DNA of 64,000 nt. It comes from JANPPS01 sp965246835 (lineage in GTDB: Bacteria > Pseudomonadota > Alphaproteobacteria > Acetobacterales > Acetobacteraceae). A model generated the notes under the pieces. The model was not told the origin of the DNA. It worked only from the letters and a program-made list of their open reading frames with translations, and did no database searches. The translations under genes and the position numbers were made by a program. Positions 23,740 through 33,095 of this stretch are shown here, one piece after another. The DNA is taken from positions 1,612,001-1,676,000 of the forward strand of contig CBDFFQ010000001.1 in the NCBI GenBank assembly GCA_965246835.1. Direction: 5' to 3'. Within the stretch, counting starts at the first letter, position 1, and the number at the start of each line of letters is the position of its first letter.

Positions 23740-25080
23740 ATGCAGACCTTGACGCAAGCCGCCGCCGCGCTCGATGCCGGAAAAACCACCTCCCGCCAGT
23801 TGATCGAGGCGTGTTTGGAGCGAATCGGAAACTCCGCTGGCGAAGGGGCGCGCGCATTCGTGACCGTGTATGCCGAGCAGGCGCGGGCCGGGGCGGATGC
23901 GATGGACGGGCTGCGCCGGGTGGGGCGGGCGCCGTCCGCCTATGCCGGGCTGCCGATCAGCCTGAAGGATTTGTTCGACGTGGCCGGGGAGGTCTCGCCG
24001 GCCGGCAGCAAGGTGCGGGCGGATGCGGCGCCGGCGGCCGTGAATGCGGTGGTGGTGGACCGGGTGTTGCGGGCCGGGTTCGTGCCGGTGGGGCGGACCA
24101 ACATGACGGAGCTGGCGTTCTCCGGCCTCGGCATCAATCCGCATCATGGCACACCGCGCGCGCCGTGGGACCGGGCGACCGGGCGCATTCCGGGGGGCAG
24201 CAGCTCGGGCGCCGCGGTGTCGGTCGCGGACGGGATGGCGCTGGCGGCGTTGGGGACCGATACGGGGGGATCGTGCCGCATTCCGGCGGCGTTCTGCGGG
24301 GTGGTGGGCTACAAGCCGACGCAGCGCCGGGTGCCGTTGGACGGCGTGGTGCCGCTGTCACCGACGCTGGACAGCGTGGGGCCGCTGGCGCCGAGCGTGC
24401 AGTGCTGCGCGATCGTGGACGCGGTGCTGGCGGGGGAGGCGCCCGGTGTGGTCGAGGCGCAGGCGTTGCGCGGCTTGCGCGTGGCGGTGCCGGGCAATGT
24501 GGTGATGGAGGGGTTGGAGCCGGGGGTAGCGGAGGCGTTCGGCCGCGTGCTGAACCGCCTCGGCGCGCAGGGGGCGCGGATCACGCATCTGCCGTTCCCG
24601 CAATTCGAGCAGATCGCGGCGGCCCATGCGCGGGGCACCTTCGCGAATGCCGAGGCGTATGCCGCGAACCGGTCGCTGCTGGCGACGCGGGCGGAGCAGT
24701 ATGATCCGCTGGTGCGCAGCCGGATCGAGCGGGGGGCGTCCATGACGGCGGCGGATTACGTGGACCTGCTGGCGGCGCGCCGGGCCATCATCGCGAGCAT
24801 GGATGCGGCGACGGCACCGTTCGACGTGATCGCGATGCCGACCAGCCCGATCCTGCCGCCGCCGATCGCGAGCCTAGGTGCGGAGGCGGACTATACGCGC
24901 GTGAATGCGCTGGTGCTGCGGAATGCGACGCTGGTGAATTTTCTCGATCGCTGCAGCATCAGCCTGCCGGCGCATCGGGCGGGGGAGCCGCCGGTCGGGT
25001 TCATGCTGGTGGGCGGCACGGGGCAGGATGCGCGGCTGTTCGCGATCGCGCTGGCCGTCGAGACATTGTTGAAGGAATGA
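23740..25080 (+). CDS. Amidase signature family enzyme
   Basis: 446-residue amidase with the Ser-cisSer-Lys triad: the Lys in GLPISLKDLFDVAGE, the Ser in GGSSSGAAVSVADG and the Ser in GTDTGGSCRIPAAFCG. Such enzymes hydrolyse small amides or, in GatA, drive Glu-tRNA amidation; no gatB or gatC is nearby and the length and C-terminus do not match GatA. It is divergent from the uronate dehydrogenase gene (88 bp apart). Its stop overlaps the start of the next gene (ATGA at 25077), so the two are translationally coupled. The physiological amide is unknown. Confidence 0.88.
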   Translation: MQTLTQAAAALDAGKTTSRQLIEACLERIGNSAGEGARAFVTVYAEQARAGADAMDGLRRVGRAPSAYAGLPISLKDLFDVAGEVSPAGSKVRADAAPAAVNAVVVDRVLRAGFVPVGRTNMTELAFSGLGINPHHGTPRAPWDRATGRIPGGSSSGAAVSVADGMALAALGTDTGGSCRIPAAFCGVVGYKPTQRRVPLDGVVPLSPTLDSVGPLAPSVQCCAIVDAVLAGEAPGVVEAQALRGLRVAVPGNVVMEGLEPGVAEAFGRVLNRLGAQGARITHLPFPQFEQIAAAHARGTFANAEAYAANRSLLATRAEQYDPLVRSRIERGASMTAADYVDLLAARRAIIASMDAATAPFDVIAMPTSPILPPPIASLGAEADYTRVNALVLRNATLVNFLDRCSISLPAHRAGEPPVGFMLVGGTGQDARLFAIALAVETLLKE

Positions 25081-25835
25081 CCATGCTCCGCTGGACCCTC
25101 GGACTGTTGCTGCTTGCCATTCCCGCGCGGGCGCAATCGACGCTGGACGCGATCTTGCAGCGCGGGGTGGTGCGGGTGGGCCTCACCGGGGATTATCGGC
25201 CGTTTTCCATCAAGGATGCCGCCGGGCAGTTCACGGGGCTCGATGTGGACATGGCCGAGAGCCTGGCCCGCGGCCTGGGTGTCCGGCTCGAGATCGTGCC
25301 GACGGCGTGGCCGACGTTGATGGCGGATTTGCAGGGTGGCAAATTCGACATCGGCATGGGTGGCATCTCCGTCACGCTCGAGCGGGCGAAGACGGCGCTG
25401 TTTTCCACGGCCGTCATGCGCGGCGGGAAGGCGGCGATCGCGCGGTGCACGGACAAGGCGCGCTTCGACAGCCTGCCGCAGATCGACGTGCCGGGGGTGC
25501 GGGTGATCACCAACCCGGGCGGCACCAACGAGCGTTTCGCCCGCGCGCAGATCAAGCAGGCGGAGATCCTGGTGTTCCAGAACAATGCCGCGATCTTCGA
25601 CGAGTTGGTGGCGGGCCGCGCGGACGTGATGATGACCGACAATGTCGAGACCCGGGTGCAGCAGCGCCTGCATCCCGAGCTGTGCGCGATCCATCCGGAG
25701 AAGCCGTTCGACTTTTCCGAGCTCGCGTACCTGCTGCCGCGGGACCCGGCGTTGAAGGCCTGGGTGGACCAGTGGCTGCACATCCAGGCCGAAACGGGGG
25801 AGCAGGCGCGTTTGCAGGCGAAATACCTGAACTAA
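25077..25835 (+). CDS. PheC-like periplasmic cyclohexadienyl dehydratase or family-3 binding protein
   Basis: 252 residues with a signal peptide (LRWTLGLLLLAIPARAQ) and a type-2 periplasmic binding fold. It resembles periplasmic cyclohexadienyl/arogenate dehydratases (PheC), which evolved from amino-acid binding proteins: VGLTGDYRPFSIKD, GGISVTLERAKTALFS, VITNPGGTNERFARA and HPELCAIHPEKPFDFSE. The TDNVETR segment keeps a Glu at the place where I expect the PheC general acid (alignment from memory). Two in-frame ATGs (25077, 25083) are possible; the first overlaps the amidase stop. No permease genes follow, which favours an enzyme or orphan sensor over a transporter subunit. Confidence 0.7.
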   Translation: MTMLRWTLGLLLLAIPARAQSTLDAILQRGVVRVGLTGDYRPFSIKDAAGQFTGLDVDMAESLARGLGVRLEIVPTAWPTLMADLQGGKFDIGMGGISVTLERAKTALFSTAVMRGGKAAIARCTDKARFDSLPQIDVPGVRVITNPGGTNERFARAQIKQAEILVFQNNAAIFDELVAGRADVMMTDNVETRVQQRLHPELCAIHPEKPFDFSELAYLLPRDPALKAWVDQWLHIQAETGEQARLQAKYLN

Positions 25836-25840
25836 ATCAC

Positions 25841-27439
25841 ATGCATCGCCGGGCCTTCACGGCCGGGGCTGCACTTTTCGCGGCCGCCGGGGCACCTAAT
25901 CGCCTGGATCATCGCGACGCCACGCTGCGCGTGCTGATCGAGGCGGCGCCGAACTCGTTCGATCAATCCGGCTCCGGCGTGAACCGGCAGGCGCTGCTGG
26001 TGACGTGGAATTGCTACGATCGCCTGCTGCGTTTCGGCACGAAGCCCGGTCCGGACGGCATGCCGGTGCCGGATGAGAGCCGGCTCGAGGGGGAGCTGGC
26101 GGCGCGGGTGGAGACCGCGGCGGACCAGTGCAGCCATGTGTTCCATCTGCGCCGGGACGCGGTGTTCCATGACGGCAGCCCGGTCACCTCAGCGGACGTC
26201 GTGTGGTCCCTGCATCGGGTGTTGGCGAGCCCGGTGGGGCGCGCGCAACTCGCGACCGGCTCGATCACCGATCCGGCTGACATCGTGGCGCTGGATGCCC
26301 ACACCGTGCGCATCACCACGCAGCGGCCGGACCGGTATACCCTGCCGAATTTGGCGGCGGTCCATCCGGTGATCGTCAATGCGGCGCTGGCGCGGGCCCA
26401 TGCGACGGAGGCGGATCCCTGGGCGCGGGAGTGGCTGCGGGGCAATGTGGCAGGGGGCGGCGCGTTTCGGGTGGACGCGCATGTGCCGGGGCAGACGGTG
26501 CTGCTGTCGCGATTCGAGGGCTGGCGCGGGGGTGAGGCGCCGGGGTTTGCGAGCGTGGTGCTGCAGGTGGCGCCGGAGCCGCAGACGCGCCGGGCTGCGC
26601 TGGAGCGGGGCGATGCCGATCTGGTGGCCGATCTGCCGCCGCAGGATGTGCGCGAGCTCGGGCAGAATGCGGCGCTGCGTGTGATGGGCGCGCCGGCGGC
26701 GGGGGCGTTCCAGTTCATCGGCATGAACCCGGCCATCCCGCCCTTCGACGATGTGCGGGTGCGGCAGGCGGTGGCGCATGCGCTGCCGTATGAGGCGATG
26801 TTCCAGGCGGCGCTGTTCGGCCGCGGCCGGCCGCTGTTCGGCACGGCGGAGGCCGGGGACACCGCGTTCCCCCAACCGCTCGATACCCGAACCGACCCGG
26901 CCCGCGCCCGTGCCCTGCTGGCCGAAGCCGGGTTGGCACAGGGGTTCGAGACCACGCTGTCGTTCGAAGCGTCTTTGGCAACCGTGGCGGAGCCCGCATG
27001 CCTGCTGGCGCAAGAGGCGCTGGCGGCCGTGGGCATTCGGGCGCGTGTGGAGAAAGTGCCGGCGGGGCAGTTGGGCACGTTGCTGGAGCAGAAGCGGTTG
27101 CCGCTGTTCTTCGAGGGGTCGGCGGCGTTGCTGGGCGGCGCCGACTACTTCTTCCGGATTTTCTACACCGGGCGCACGCGATGGAACTTCGGCAGCTACG
27201 ACAGCCCCGCGTTCTTGGCGCTGCTGGAGAGGCTGCGGTTCGAGACGGACCCGGCGATCGTCGAACCGGGGCTGCGACGGCTGATTGCCACGGTGAAGCG
27301 GGACATGCCGGTCGTGTTGCTGTGGCAGCCGGCGCAGGATGCGGGGATGCAGCGCAGCGTGGCGGGGTATCGCACGCAATTCCACCGCATGCTGGATGTC
27401 AGGCCGTTGCGGCGGGTCGGTCCGGACGGGAACCCCTGA
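25841..27439 (+). CDS. Family-5 ABC transporter solute-binding protein
   Basis: 532 residues of the SBP_bac_5 (dipeptide/oligopeptide/nickel) type. The ATG at 25841, 5 bp after the previous gene, opens an export signal (MHRRAFTAGAALFAAAGAP). Family landmarks are LRRDAVFHDGSPVTSADVVWSL near residue 100, GGGAFRVD, DDVRVRQAVAHALPYEAMF and a C-terminal NFGSYDSPAF. No cognate permease genes are adjacent; the only dipeptide-type permeases in the window are at 45-48.7 kb and lack a binding protein. It probably delivers a peptide-like or other ligand. Specificity unknown. Confidence 0.85.
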   Translation: MHRRAFTAGAALFAAAGAPNRLDHRDATLRVLIEAAPNSFDQSGSGVNRQALLVTWNCYDRLLRFGTKPGPDGMPVPDESRLEGELAARVETAADQCSHVFHLRRDAVFHDGSPVTSADVVWSLHRVLASPVGRAQLATGSITDPADIVALDAHTVRITTQRPDRYTLPNLAAVHPVIVNAALARAHATEADPWAREWLRGNVAGGGAFRVDAHVPGQTVLLSRFEGWRGGEAPGFASVVLQVAPEPQTRRAALERGDADLVADLPPQDVRELGQNAALRVMGAPAAGAFQFIGMNPAIPPFDDVRVRQAVAHALPYEAMFQAALFGRGRPLFGTAEAGDTAFPQPLDTRTDPARARALLAEAGLAQGFETTLSFEASLATVAEPACLLAQEALAAVGIRARVEKVPAGQLGTLLEQKRLPLFFEGSAALLGGADYFFRIFYTGRTRWNFGSYDSPAFLALLERLRFETDPAIVEPGLRRLIATVKRDMPVVLLWQPAQDAGMQRSVAGYRTQFHRMLDVRPLRRVGPDGNP

Positions 27440-27446
27440 TTTCGGT

Positions 27447-29093
27447 TCAAGCTTCCCGATAATCCAGCAGGATGCAGCCCACCAGCAGGAAGCAGACCGG
27501 CCACACCCAGCCCGAGACCCGTTGCACGGCGCCATCGGCACGGATCTCCAGCCAGCGGGACCAACCGGCGGCGATGCCGGCCAAAGCGAGGGGGGTGTGG
27601 GACAGCTCGATCAGCAACTGGTCTTTCACGTTGGCGATGGCGTGGCTGTGGGTCAGCAGCAGCGCGCCGCCCAGGGCTGTCAGGAGGGGGAACACGAGGG
27701 CGGCGCCCGGGGAGCGGAGCCGCCCGGTGCGCACGCCCCACTCGAACACGGCGAAGGCGACGATCAGGATCACGAAGATGCGGTGCTGCAGCACCTCCAC
27801 GTCACGAAAGCTTTCGAAGAAGCCGATGTCCCCGAGGGGCCAGACTTCCGGATCGGAGCGGAGGAAGAGGAAAGCGGCGAGGCCGAGGAGGAGGAGCGGC
27901 CAGTGCCGGGCGGGGCCCCAACCGGCGCGATGCAGCAGGCCGGCCAGCCCGATTGCCGCGACGAACAGGCCGGACCAGTGGTGGTTGTATTCGCTCCAGG
28001 CCACATCGGCGGCGTTGCGCGCCGGCAGCTCGCCCGAGCCCGGCACGAAGGCGGGGGCTGCGCGCGTGCCGGACGCCGCCTCCGCATCCAGCTTGGCCTG
28101 CAGTGCCGGCAGCGCCAGCGTGTCGTGGTCGGGGGAGACCAGGCGTGGCCTTTGCGGCACCGTGCGCTCCTGGATCTCGGACCAGGTGACGCGGTCCTGC
28201 GTGAGGTCCACGGCGGGCGGGACGGAGGTGAGGGAGGCGGCGGCGAAGAAGATGCTGAAGCCGATCCCGATCTCGACTTCGGCGAAGCGGCGCATGCGCA
28301 GCACGGAGGCGCCGGGGTCCCGCCGCAACCGCTCCACGACCAGGAAGTTGCCGAGGCCCAGCAGCAGCAACGCGCCGAACATCGCGGCCTTGGCGGAGAC
28401 CATGACGCCATAGGCGGTGCCGTACACGGCGCTCCAGGAGCCGACATACAGCAGGCTCATGACCGCGGCGGAGAGGAGGATGCAGCCGACGCCCGCCATG
28501 CTCATGCGGGAGAAGCGGGCGCCCACGGTGCGGAAGGCGGCGCCGTCATGGAGCCGGCCGAGCGCCATGACGAAGAAGGGAATGCCGCCGACCCAGATCG
28601 CGGCGCCCAGGATATGCAGCCCGCTCGCAAGCAAGAGGACGGCGTTGCCCTCGAGGCGCGCGGCCGCGTGGGTGGTGAGCGTGGCGGCGGCGAGCACGAT
28701 CGCGACCAGGCCCAGCAGCGGCGTGGCCCCGGTCTCGTCCCGGGGCCGCAGCAGGCCGGCCGCGAGTGCCGCGGCGCCGGCGATCTTGACCAGGCCCGCG
28801 GCCGCGAACTCGGCCGTCAGCACCTGGGTGGCGGGCAAGCCCAGAGTGTCCATGAGCACGGCGGACTGCATGGCGAGCTTCACGGCCTCGAGCAGGACGA
28901 GGGTGAGCGCGCTCCATCCCGCCCAGCGGGCGGTGCGGCGGGCGAGGGCGGCGCCGCCGGGGAGTTGCGGGGCGAAGGGGCGGGCCAGGAACACGAGGAA
29001 CAGCACGCCGCCGAGCGCCATGCTCTGCGCCACGATCACGAGGCCGTGGACGATGATGGACAGGTAGCCGAACAGGTCGATCAGCAGGCTCAT
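27447..29093 (-). CDS. copD: CopD-family copper import membrane protein
   Basis: 548-residue integral membrane protein with about twelve hydrophobic segments. The first half, with LHILGAAIWVGGIPFFVMAL, H/W pairs and YGVMVSAKAAMFGALLLLG, is the CopD/PcoD domain implicated in moving copper across the inner membrane. A soluble periplasmic-type stretch around residues 310-380 (NAADVAWSEYNHHWSGLF at its end) precedes a further set of helices with HRIFVILIV and THSHAIANVKDQLLIELSHTPLAL. The ATG at 29093 overlaps the copC stop (ATGA). The gene pair suggests copper homeostasis. The family is clear; the direction and role of transport are not shown here. Confidence 0.85.
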   Translation of the reverse strand: MSLLIDLFGYLSIIVHGLVIVAQSMALGGVLFLVFLARPFAPQLPGGAALARRTARWAGWSALTLVLLEAVKLAMQSAVLMDTLGLPATQVLTAEFAAAGLVKIAGAAALAAGLLRPRDETGATPLLGLVAIVLAAATLTTHAAARLEGNAVLLLASGLHILGAAIWVGGIPFFVMALGRLHDGAAFRTVGARFSRMSMAGVGCILLSAAVMSLLYVGSWSAVYGTAYGVMVSAKAAMFGALLLLGLGNFLVVERLRRDPGASVLRMRRFAEVEIGIGFSIFFAAASLTSVPPAVDLTQDRVTWSEIQERTVPQRPRLVSPDHDTLALPALQAKLDAEAASGTRAAPAFVPGSGELPARNAADVAWSEYNHHWSGLFVAAIGLAGLLHRAGWGPARHWPLLLLGLAAFLFLRSDPEVWPLGDIGFFESFRDVEVLQHRIFVILIVAFAVFEWGVRTGRLRSPGAALVFPLLTALGGALLLTHSHAIANVKDQLLIELSHTPLALAGIAAGWSRWLEIRADGAVQRVSGWVWPVCFLLVGCILLDYREA

Positions 29094-29452
29094 TTCGCCT
29101 GGACCACGAAGGGCACGTCTCCGCGGGTGATGTGGCCGTCCACCGCCAGTACCTGCCAGCGGAGGGTGTAGGCGCCGGGCACCAGATCGACCTCCGTGGT
29201 CAGGCGGTCGGCGGGGCCGCCTGGTTGGGGTGCGAGCGGGCGGTCCGGCCCGGTGCCGCGGAGGGTGAGGCCGGAACGCCTGGCGTCGATCCGGCTGTTG
29301 AATCGCAGCACGATCTGCGTCGGGCCGGGCGGGATGGCCTGGCGCAGGGCCGGTGTGCTTTCGATCAGGATGGCGTGGGCCGCGGCCTCTGGCGTGGCGA
29401 GAGTGAGGCCGATCAGGGCCAGGACGAGGCTGCTCACGGTCGCGCGGCTCAA
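29090..29452 (-). CDS. copC: Periplasmic copper-binding protein CopC
   Basis: About 120 residues. A TTG at 29452 with AAGGGGA 9 bases upstream gives a signal peptide (ATVSSLVLALIGLTLATPEAAA) followed directly by HAILIES, placing the copper-liganding His at the mature N-terminus as in CopC. The beta-sandwich ends with the conserved DGHITRGDVPFVV. A GTG at 29437 is an alternative start; the longer open frame has no related sequence. It is translationally coupled to copD by a 4-bp overlap. Confidence 0.85.
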   Translation of the reverse strand: MSRATVSSLVLALIGLTLATPEAAAHAILIESTPALRQAIPPGPTQIVLRFNSRIDARRSGLTLRGTGPDRPLAPQPGGPADRLTTEVDLVPGAYTLRWQVLAVDGHITRGDVPFVVQAK

Positions 29453-29520
29453 GGTTGCGTGTCCCCTTTCGTGGTGGGCGGGGCCTAGCGTTGTGCGCCG
29501 CCGCTGTCCATGATGGCGGC

Positions 29521-29961
29521 ATGACCAAGCCCGCGCCCGGCCGCCGCGCCGCATACCGTCATTTCGTGGCGATTACTACGCGCTGGATGGACAACGATGT
29601 GTTCGGGCATGTGAACAACGTGCAGTATTACAGTTTCTTTGACACGGCCGTGTGCCAGTTCTTGGTGGCGCAGGGTATTCTCACATGGCGCGGCAGCGAT
29701 CACATCATGGTGGTTGCGGAGAGTTCGTGCCGGTATCGTACGGAGTTATCCTTTCCGGACCGGGTCACCGCCGGGCTGCGCGTGGCACGGCTGGGCACGA
29801 GTTCGGTGCGGTATGAGCTGGGCGTGTTCCGCAACGACGATGACGAAGCGGCGGCGGAGGGGTATTTCGTCCATGTCTGCGTGGACGCCGCGACGCGCCG
29901 CCCTGCCCCGCTGCCCGCCACCTGGCGCATAGCCCTCACGACGATCGGAGCCGAAGCATGA
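29521..29961 (+). CDS. Acyl-CoA thioesterase of the 4HBT hotdog family
   Basis: 146 residues with the hotdog-fold active-site signature TRWMDNDVFGHVNNVQYYSFFDTAV, including the catalytic Asp. It probably hydrolyses small acyl-CoA thioesters in the cytoplasm. The start ATG at 29521 is divergent from copC. Its stop overlaps the next start (ATGA at 29958), coupling it to an SDR gene, a pairing often seen around acyl-CoA metabolism. Substrate unknown. Confidence 0.85.
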   Translation: MTKPAPGRRAAYRHFVAITTRWMDNDVFGHVNNVQYYSFFDTAVCQFLVAQGILTWRGSDHIMVVAESSCRYRTELSFPDRVTAGLRVARLGTSSVRYELGVFRNDDDEAAAEGYFVHVCVDAATRRPAPLPATWRIALTTIGAEA

Positions 29962-30740
29962 ACATGGGTTTGACGGGCCGGCGCGCCCTGGTGTGCGCCG
30001 CGAGCAAAGGGTTGGGCCGGGCGTCTGCGCTGGCGCTGTCGCGGGAGGGGGTGGCGGTGACCATCACGGCGCGGAACGAGGGGCCGCTGATGGAGACGGC
30101 GGCGGCGATCCGGGCGGAGACCGGGGGCGAGGTCACGACGGTGGTGGGGGACATCACGACGGAGGCCGGGCGCGCGGCGGCGCTGGCGGCGGCCGGGACG
30201 ATCGATATCCTGGTGAACAACGCGGGCGGGCCACCGGCGGGCGATTTCCGGGAGTGGGAGCGCGATGACTGGATCCGGGCGCTGGACGCCAACATGCTGA
30301 CGCCGATCGCGCTGATCCGCGCCGTGGTGGATGGCATGATCGAGCGGCGGTTCGGCCGGATCGTGAACATCACCTCCGGCAGCGTGAAGTCCCCGATCGC
30401 CACGCTGGGCATGAGCAACGGCGCGCGGGCGGGGCTCACGGGGTTCGTCGCCGGGCTCGCGCGGCAGGTGGCGCGGCACAACGTCACGATCAACAACCTC
30501 CTGCCCGGCCCCTTCCTGACCGACCGGTTGCGGACGAACGCGGCGGCGCAGGCGGAGAAGGCGGGCAAGAGCGTGGACGATCTGCTGCGCGAACGGGCGC
30601 AGGGGACGCCGGCGGGGCGGGTCGGGGACCCCTCCGAGTTCGGCGATGCCTGCGTGTTCCTGTGCGCGGCGTCGTCCGGGTTTATCGTGGGGCAGAATTT
30701 ATTGCTGGATGGCGGGGCGTTCAACGCGACGATGGGATAG
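29958..30740 (+). CDS. Short-chain dehydrogenase/reductase with altered active site
   Basis: 260-residue SDR with a cofactor loop CAASKGLGRASA, the VNNAGGPPAG motif and the catalytic-Ser strand NITSGSVKSP. Where classical SDRs have YxxxK, this protein has SNGAR (in GMSNGARAGLTGF): the Tyr is replaced by Ser and the Lys by Arg. A group of SDRs with this pattern exists, so it is probably real and not a sequencing error. It is coupled to the thioesterase gene by a 4-bp overlap. It may be a reductase with different chemistry, or a non-catalytic binder. Confidence 0.8.
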   Translation: MNMGLTGRRALVCAASKGLGRASALALSREGVAVTITARNEGPLMETAAAIRAETGGEVTTVVGDITTEAGRAAALAAAGTIDILVNNAGGPPAGDFREWERDDWIRALDANMLTPIALIRAVVDGMIERRFGRIVNITSGSVKSPIATLGMSNGARAGLTGFVAGLARQVARHNVTINNLLPGPFLTDRLRTNAAAQAEKAGKSVDDLLRERAQGTPAGRVGDPSEFGDACVFLCAASSGFIVGQNLLLDGGAFNATMG

Positions 30741-30750
30741 GGCCGATCCG

Positions 30751-31458
30751 TTACTGGCCCCTGATCATCGCCTGAACGCGCCGCTGCGCCTCCACCGCGC
30801 GCTGGCCCTTCTCGTTGAGGTCGGCCAGTCGCGCGGTCAGTTCTTTCTGGATGGCGGGATTTTGGGTTTGCACCAGGGTGCCTGTAATTTTCACGTCGCG
30901 CGCATGCTGGGTCAGGTAGTCCGCAAGGGAGAGGGCGGCCTTGAAGGAGGCGTCGGCGACGGGGATGACTTCGGCGATCAGCTTTGCCGGGTCGCTGACA
31001 TCGCGGGCGAAAGCGGCGTCGAAGACGGGCTTCAGGTCGGCTGGCTGTCGCAGCGCGGCGCGGGCGGCCTCCGCCTCCGCCAGGTGGCGGTCGAGCAACG
31101 GGGCGAGGGCCGCCATGCCCTTCTGCACCTCGACCAGGTCGGCCCGGCGGTCCACCAGGGCCTGGATCGAGGTGATAGTGCCCCGGGTGGCCACGTCCCG
31201 CATGGGTTGCGAGACATCGCGGGTGAGGGCTTCGTTGAAGCCGGTGATGATGGCGTAGTGCTTGGCGTAGTCGCCCCAGGCTTTGGTTTGCTCGGGCGTG
31301 GGCTGCACGACGTGGACGCCGGGCTTGTCGAGGATGCGCTCTTTCAGGAAGGCGATGAAGGCACGCCGCTGCTCCGGCTCGGCGTCGCCGCAGGCGGCAG
31401 GAATGGCGAGCAGGAGGGCGATCAGGTGGCGGCGCGGAAGGGTCATGCTGCGGCTCAT
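30751..31458 (-). CDS. DUF3053-like exported protein or lipoprotein
   Basis: About 235 residues. The start at ATG 31458 (or 31446) gives a signal sequence, RRHLIALLLAIPAACGD, with a Cys at the cleavage point, though the lipobox (PAAC) is weak. The rest is helical and charged, with RRAFIAFLKERILDKPGVHV, DVSQPMRDVATRGT and a C-terminal QKELTARLADLNEKGQRAVEAQRRVQ. This resembles the YiaF/DUF3053 family, whose function is unknown. It converges on the SDR gene with a 10-bp gap and is divergent from a binding-protein gene. Confidence 0.65.
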   Translation of the reverse strand: MSRSMTLPRRHLIALLLAIPAACGDAEPEQRRAFIAFLKERILDKPGVHVVQPTPEQTKAWGDYAKHYAIITGFNEALTRDVSQPMRDVATRGTITSIQALVDRRADLVEVQKGMAALAPLLDRHLAEAEAARAALRQPADLKPVFDAAFARDVSDPAKLIAEVIPVADASFKAALSLADYLTQHARDVKITGTLVQTQNPAIQKELTARLADLNEKGQRAVEAQRRVQAMIRGQ

Positions 31459-31592
31459 GTGACAGAGGCGGAACGAATAGCAGGGTGCGGGGGTTCCTGT
31501 CTTCCGTTGGAAACGGATCGTTGAAGACGCTGACTTGCATTGCGCGGCGTGACGGCCGGGCATAGCTTTCCGGCATCGGAATGGAGGGCGCA

Positions 31593-33095
31593 ATGCGGCT
31601 GTATGCTGGTCTGGTCGGTCTCGCTCTCACCTTCGCCCCGCCCGCCCTGGCGCAGAAATCGGCGGACATCCTGCGGGTGACCTGGCGGGACGCGATCCCC
31701 AACGTGGATCCATATTACAACTCGCAGCGCACCGGCCTCATTCTAGCGCACCATGCCTGGGACACGCTGATCTACCGGGATCCCGAGACGTTCCAATTGA
31801 AGCCGTTGCTGGCGACGTCGTGGCGGTATGTGGATGACACGACGATCGAGTTCGACCTGCGGCAGGGCGTCAAGTTTCATGACGGGAGCGCGTTCACCGC
31901 CGATGACGTGGTCTATACGATCAACACGGTGATCGCCGACAAGCAGGTGTCGGTGCCCAGCAACTACAATTACATCGCCGGCGCCGACAAGGTGGATGAA
32001 TTCAAGGTCCGCATCCGGCTGAAGCGGGTGTTTCCGGCGGCGCTGGAGTATATGGCGATGGTGCTGCCGATCTATCCCAAGGCGTATCGGGAGAAGGCTG
32101 GCCAGGACTATAGCCGGCTGCCGGTCGGCACCGGGCCGTATCGCATCACGCGGGTGGACGGCACGACGCAGATCGACCTCGAGCGGAACGACGCCTATTT
32201 CGACAGCCCGAAGGCCAGGCCCGCGATCCGCCGCATGATCATCAAGGAGGTGCCGGACGCCACGACGGAGCTGACGTCGTTATTGGGCAACCAGGCGGAC
32301 TGGATCTGGGATTTCAGCCCCGACCAGATCGACAAGATCGGCGCCATCCCCACGCTGCAGACCTATCGCAGCGAGACGATGCGGATCGCCTACATGAACA
32401 TGGATGCCGCCGGGCGCACCGGGGCGGATAACCCACTGACGAAGCAGAAGGTGCGGCAGGCGATCATGTATGCGATCGACCGCCAGACCATGGCCCGGCA
32501 GTTCATGCCCGGTGGCTCCCGCGTGCCGGACGCGACGTGCTTTCCCACGCAATTCGGCTGCGACCAGGCGGTTGCCACCAAATACGAATACGACCCGGCC
32601 AAGGCGCGCGCGCTGCTGGCGGAGGCCGGGTATCCCGAGGGGTTCGAGACGGAGATGGTCGGCTACCTGCTGCCGCAATGGCAGGGGGCGGTGCAGAACT
32701 ACCTGGGGGCCGTGGGCATCCGGGCAAAGCTCACGCAGTTGCAGATCGGCGCCGTGATCCAGCGCAGCATCGAGGGCAAGAACCCACTCGATCTCGGCAG
32801 CTGGGGCAGCTACTCGATCAACGACGCCAGCGCCTATTTCCCGTTCTTCTTCGGTGGCGGCGGCCAGGATTATACGCGGGACCCCGAGGTGATCCGCCTC
32901 GTGGAGGAAGGGGGCTCGGTAACCGATCCGGATAAGCGGCGGGCGGCGTATCGGGCGGCGATCAAGCGGATCAGCGAGCAGGCGTATTATCTGCCGCTGT
33001 TCACGTATGTGAAGACCTATGCGACCACGCGGACCTTGTCGTTCAAGCCGTTCGGGGACGAGTTGCCGCGGTTCTATTTGTGCACGTGGAAATAG
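31593..33095 (+). CDS. Family-5 ABC transporter solute-binding protein
   Basis: 500 residues. The ATG at 31593 has GGAGGG 5 bases upstream and starts a signal peptide (MRLYAGLVGLALTFAPPALAQ); the ATG at 31581 overlaps that ribosome site. The SBP_bac_5 signatures are DLRQGVKFHDGSAFTADDVVYTIN and PVGTGPYRITRVD, followed by QKVRQAIMYAIDRQTMARQ. No transporter genes are nearby. A terminator hairpin follows immediately. The protein is diverged from the other family-5 protein at 25841-27439. Ligand unknown. Confidence 0.87.
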   Translation: MRLYAGLVGLALTFAPPALAQKSADILRVTWRDAIPNVDPYYNSQRTGLILAHHAWDTLIYRDPETFQLKPLLATSWRYVDDTTIEFDLRQGVKFHDGSAFTADDVVYTINTVIADKQVSVPSNYNYIAGADKVDEFKVRIRLKRVFPAALEYMAMVLPIYPKAYREKAGQDYSRLPVGTGPYRITRVDGTTQIDLERNDAYFDSPKARPAIRRMIIKEVPDATTELTSLLGNQADWIWDFSPDQIDKIGAIPTLQTYRSETMRIAYMNMDAAGRTGADNPLTKQKVRQAIMYAIDRQTMARQFMPGGSRVPDATCFPTQFGCDQAVATKYEYDPAKARALLAEAGYPEGFETEMVGYLLPQWQGAVQNYLGAVGIRAKLTQLQIGAVIQRSIEGKNPLDLGSWGSYSINDASAYFPFFFGGGGQDYTRDPEVIRLVEEGGSVTDPDKRRAAYRAAIKRISEQAYYLPLFTYVKTYATTRTLSFKPFGDELPRFYLCTWK

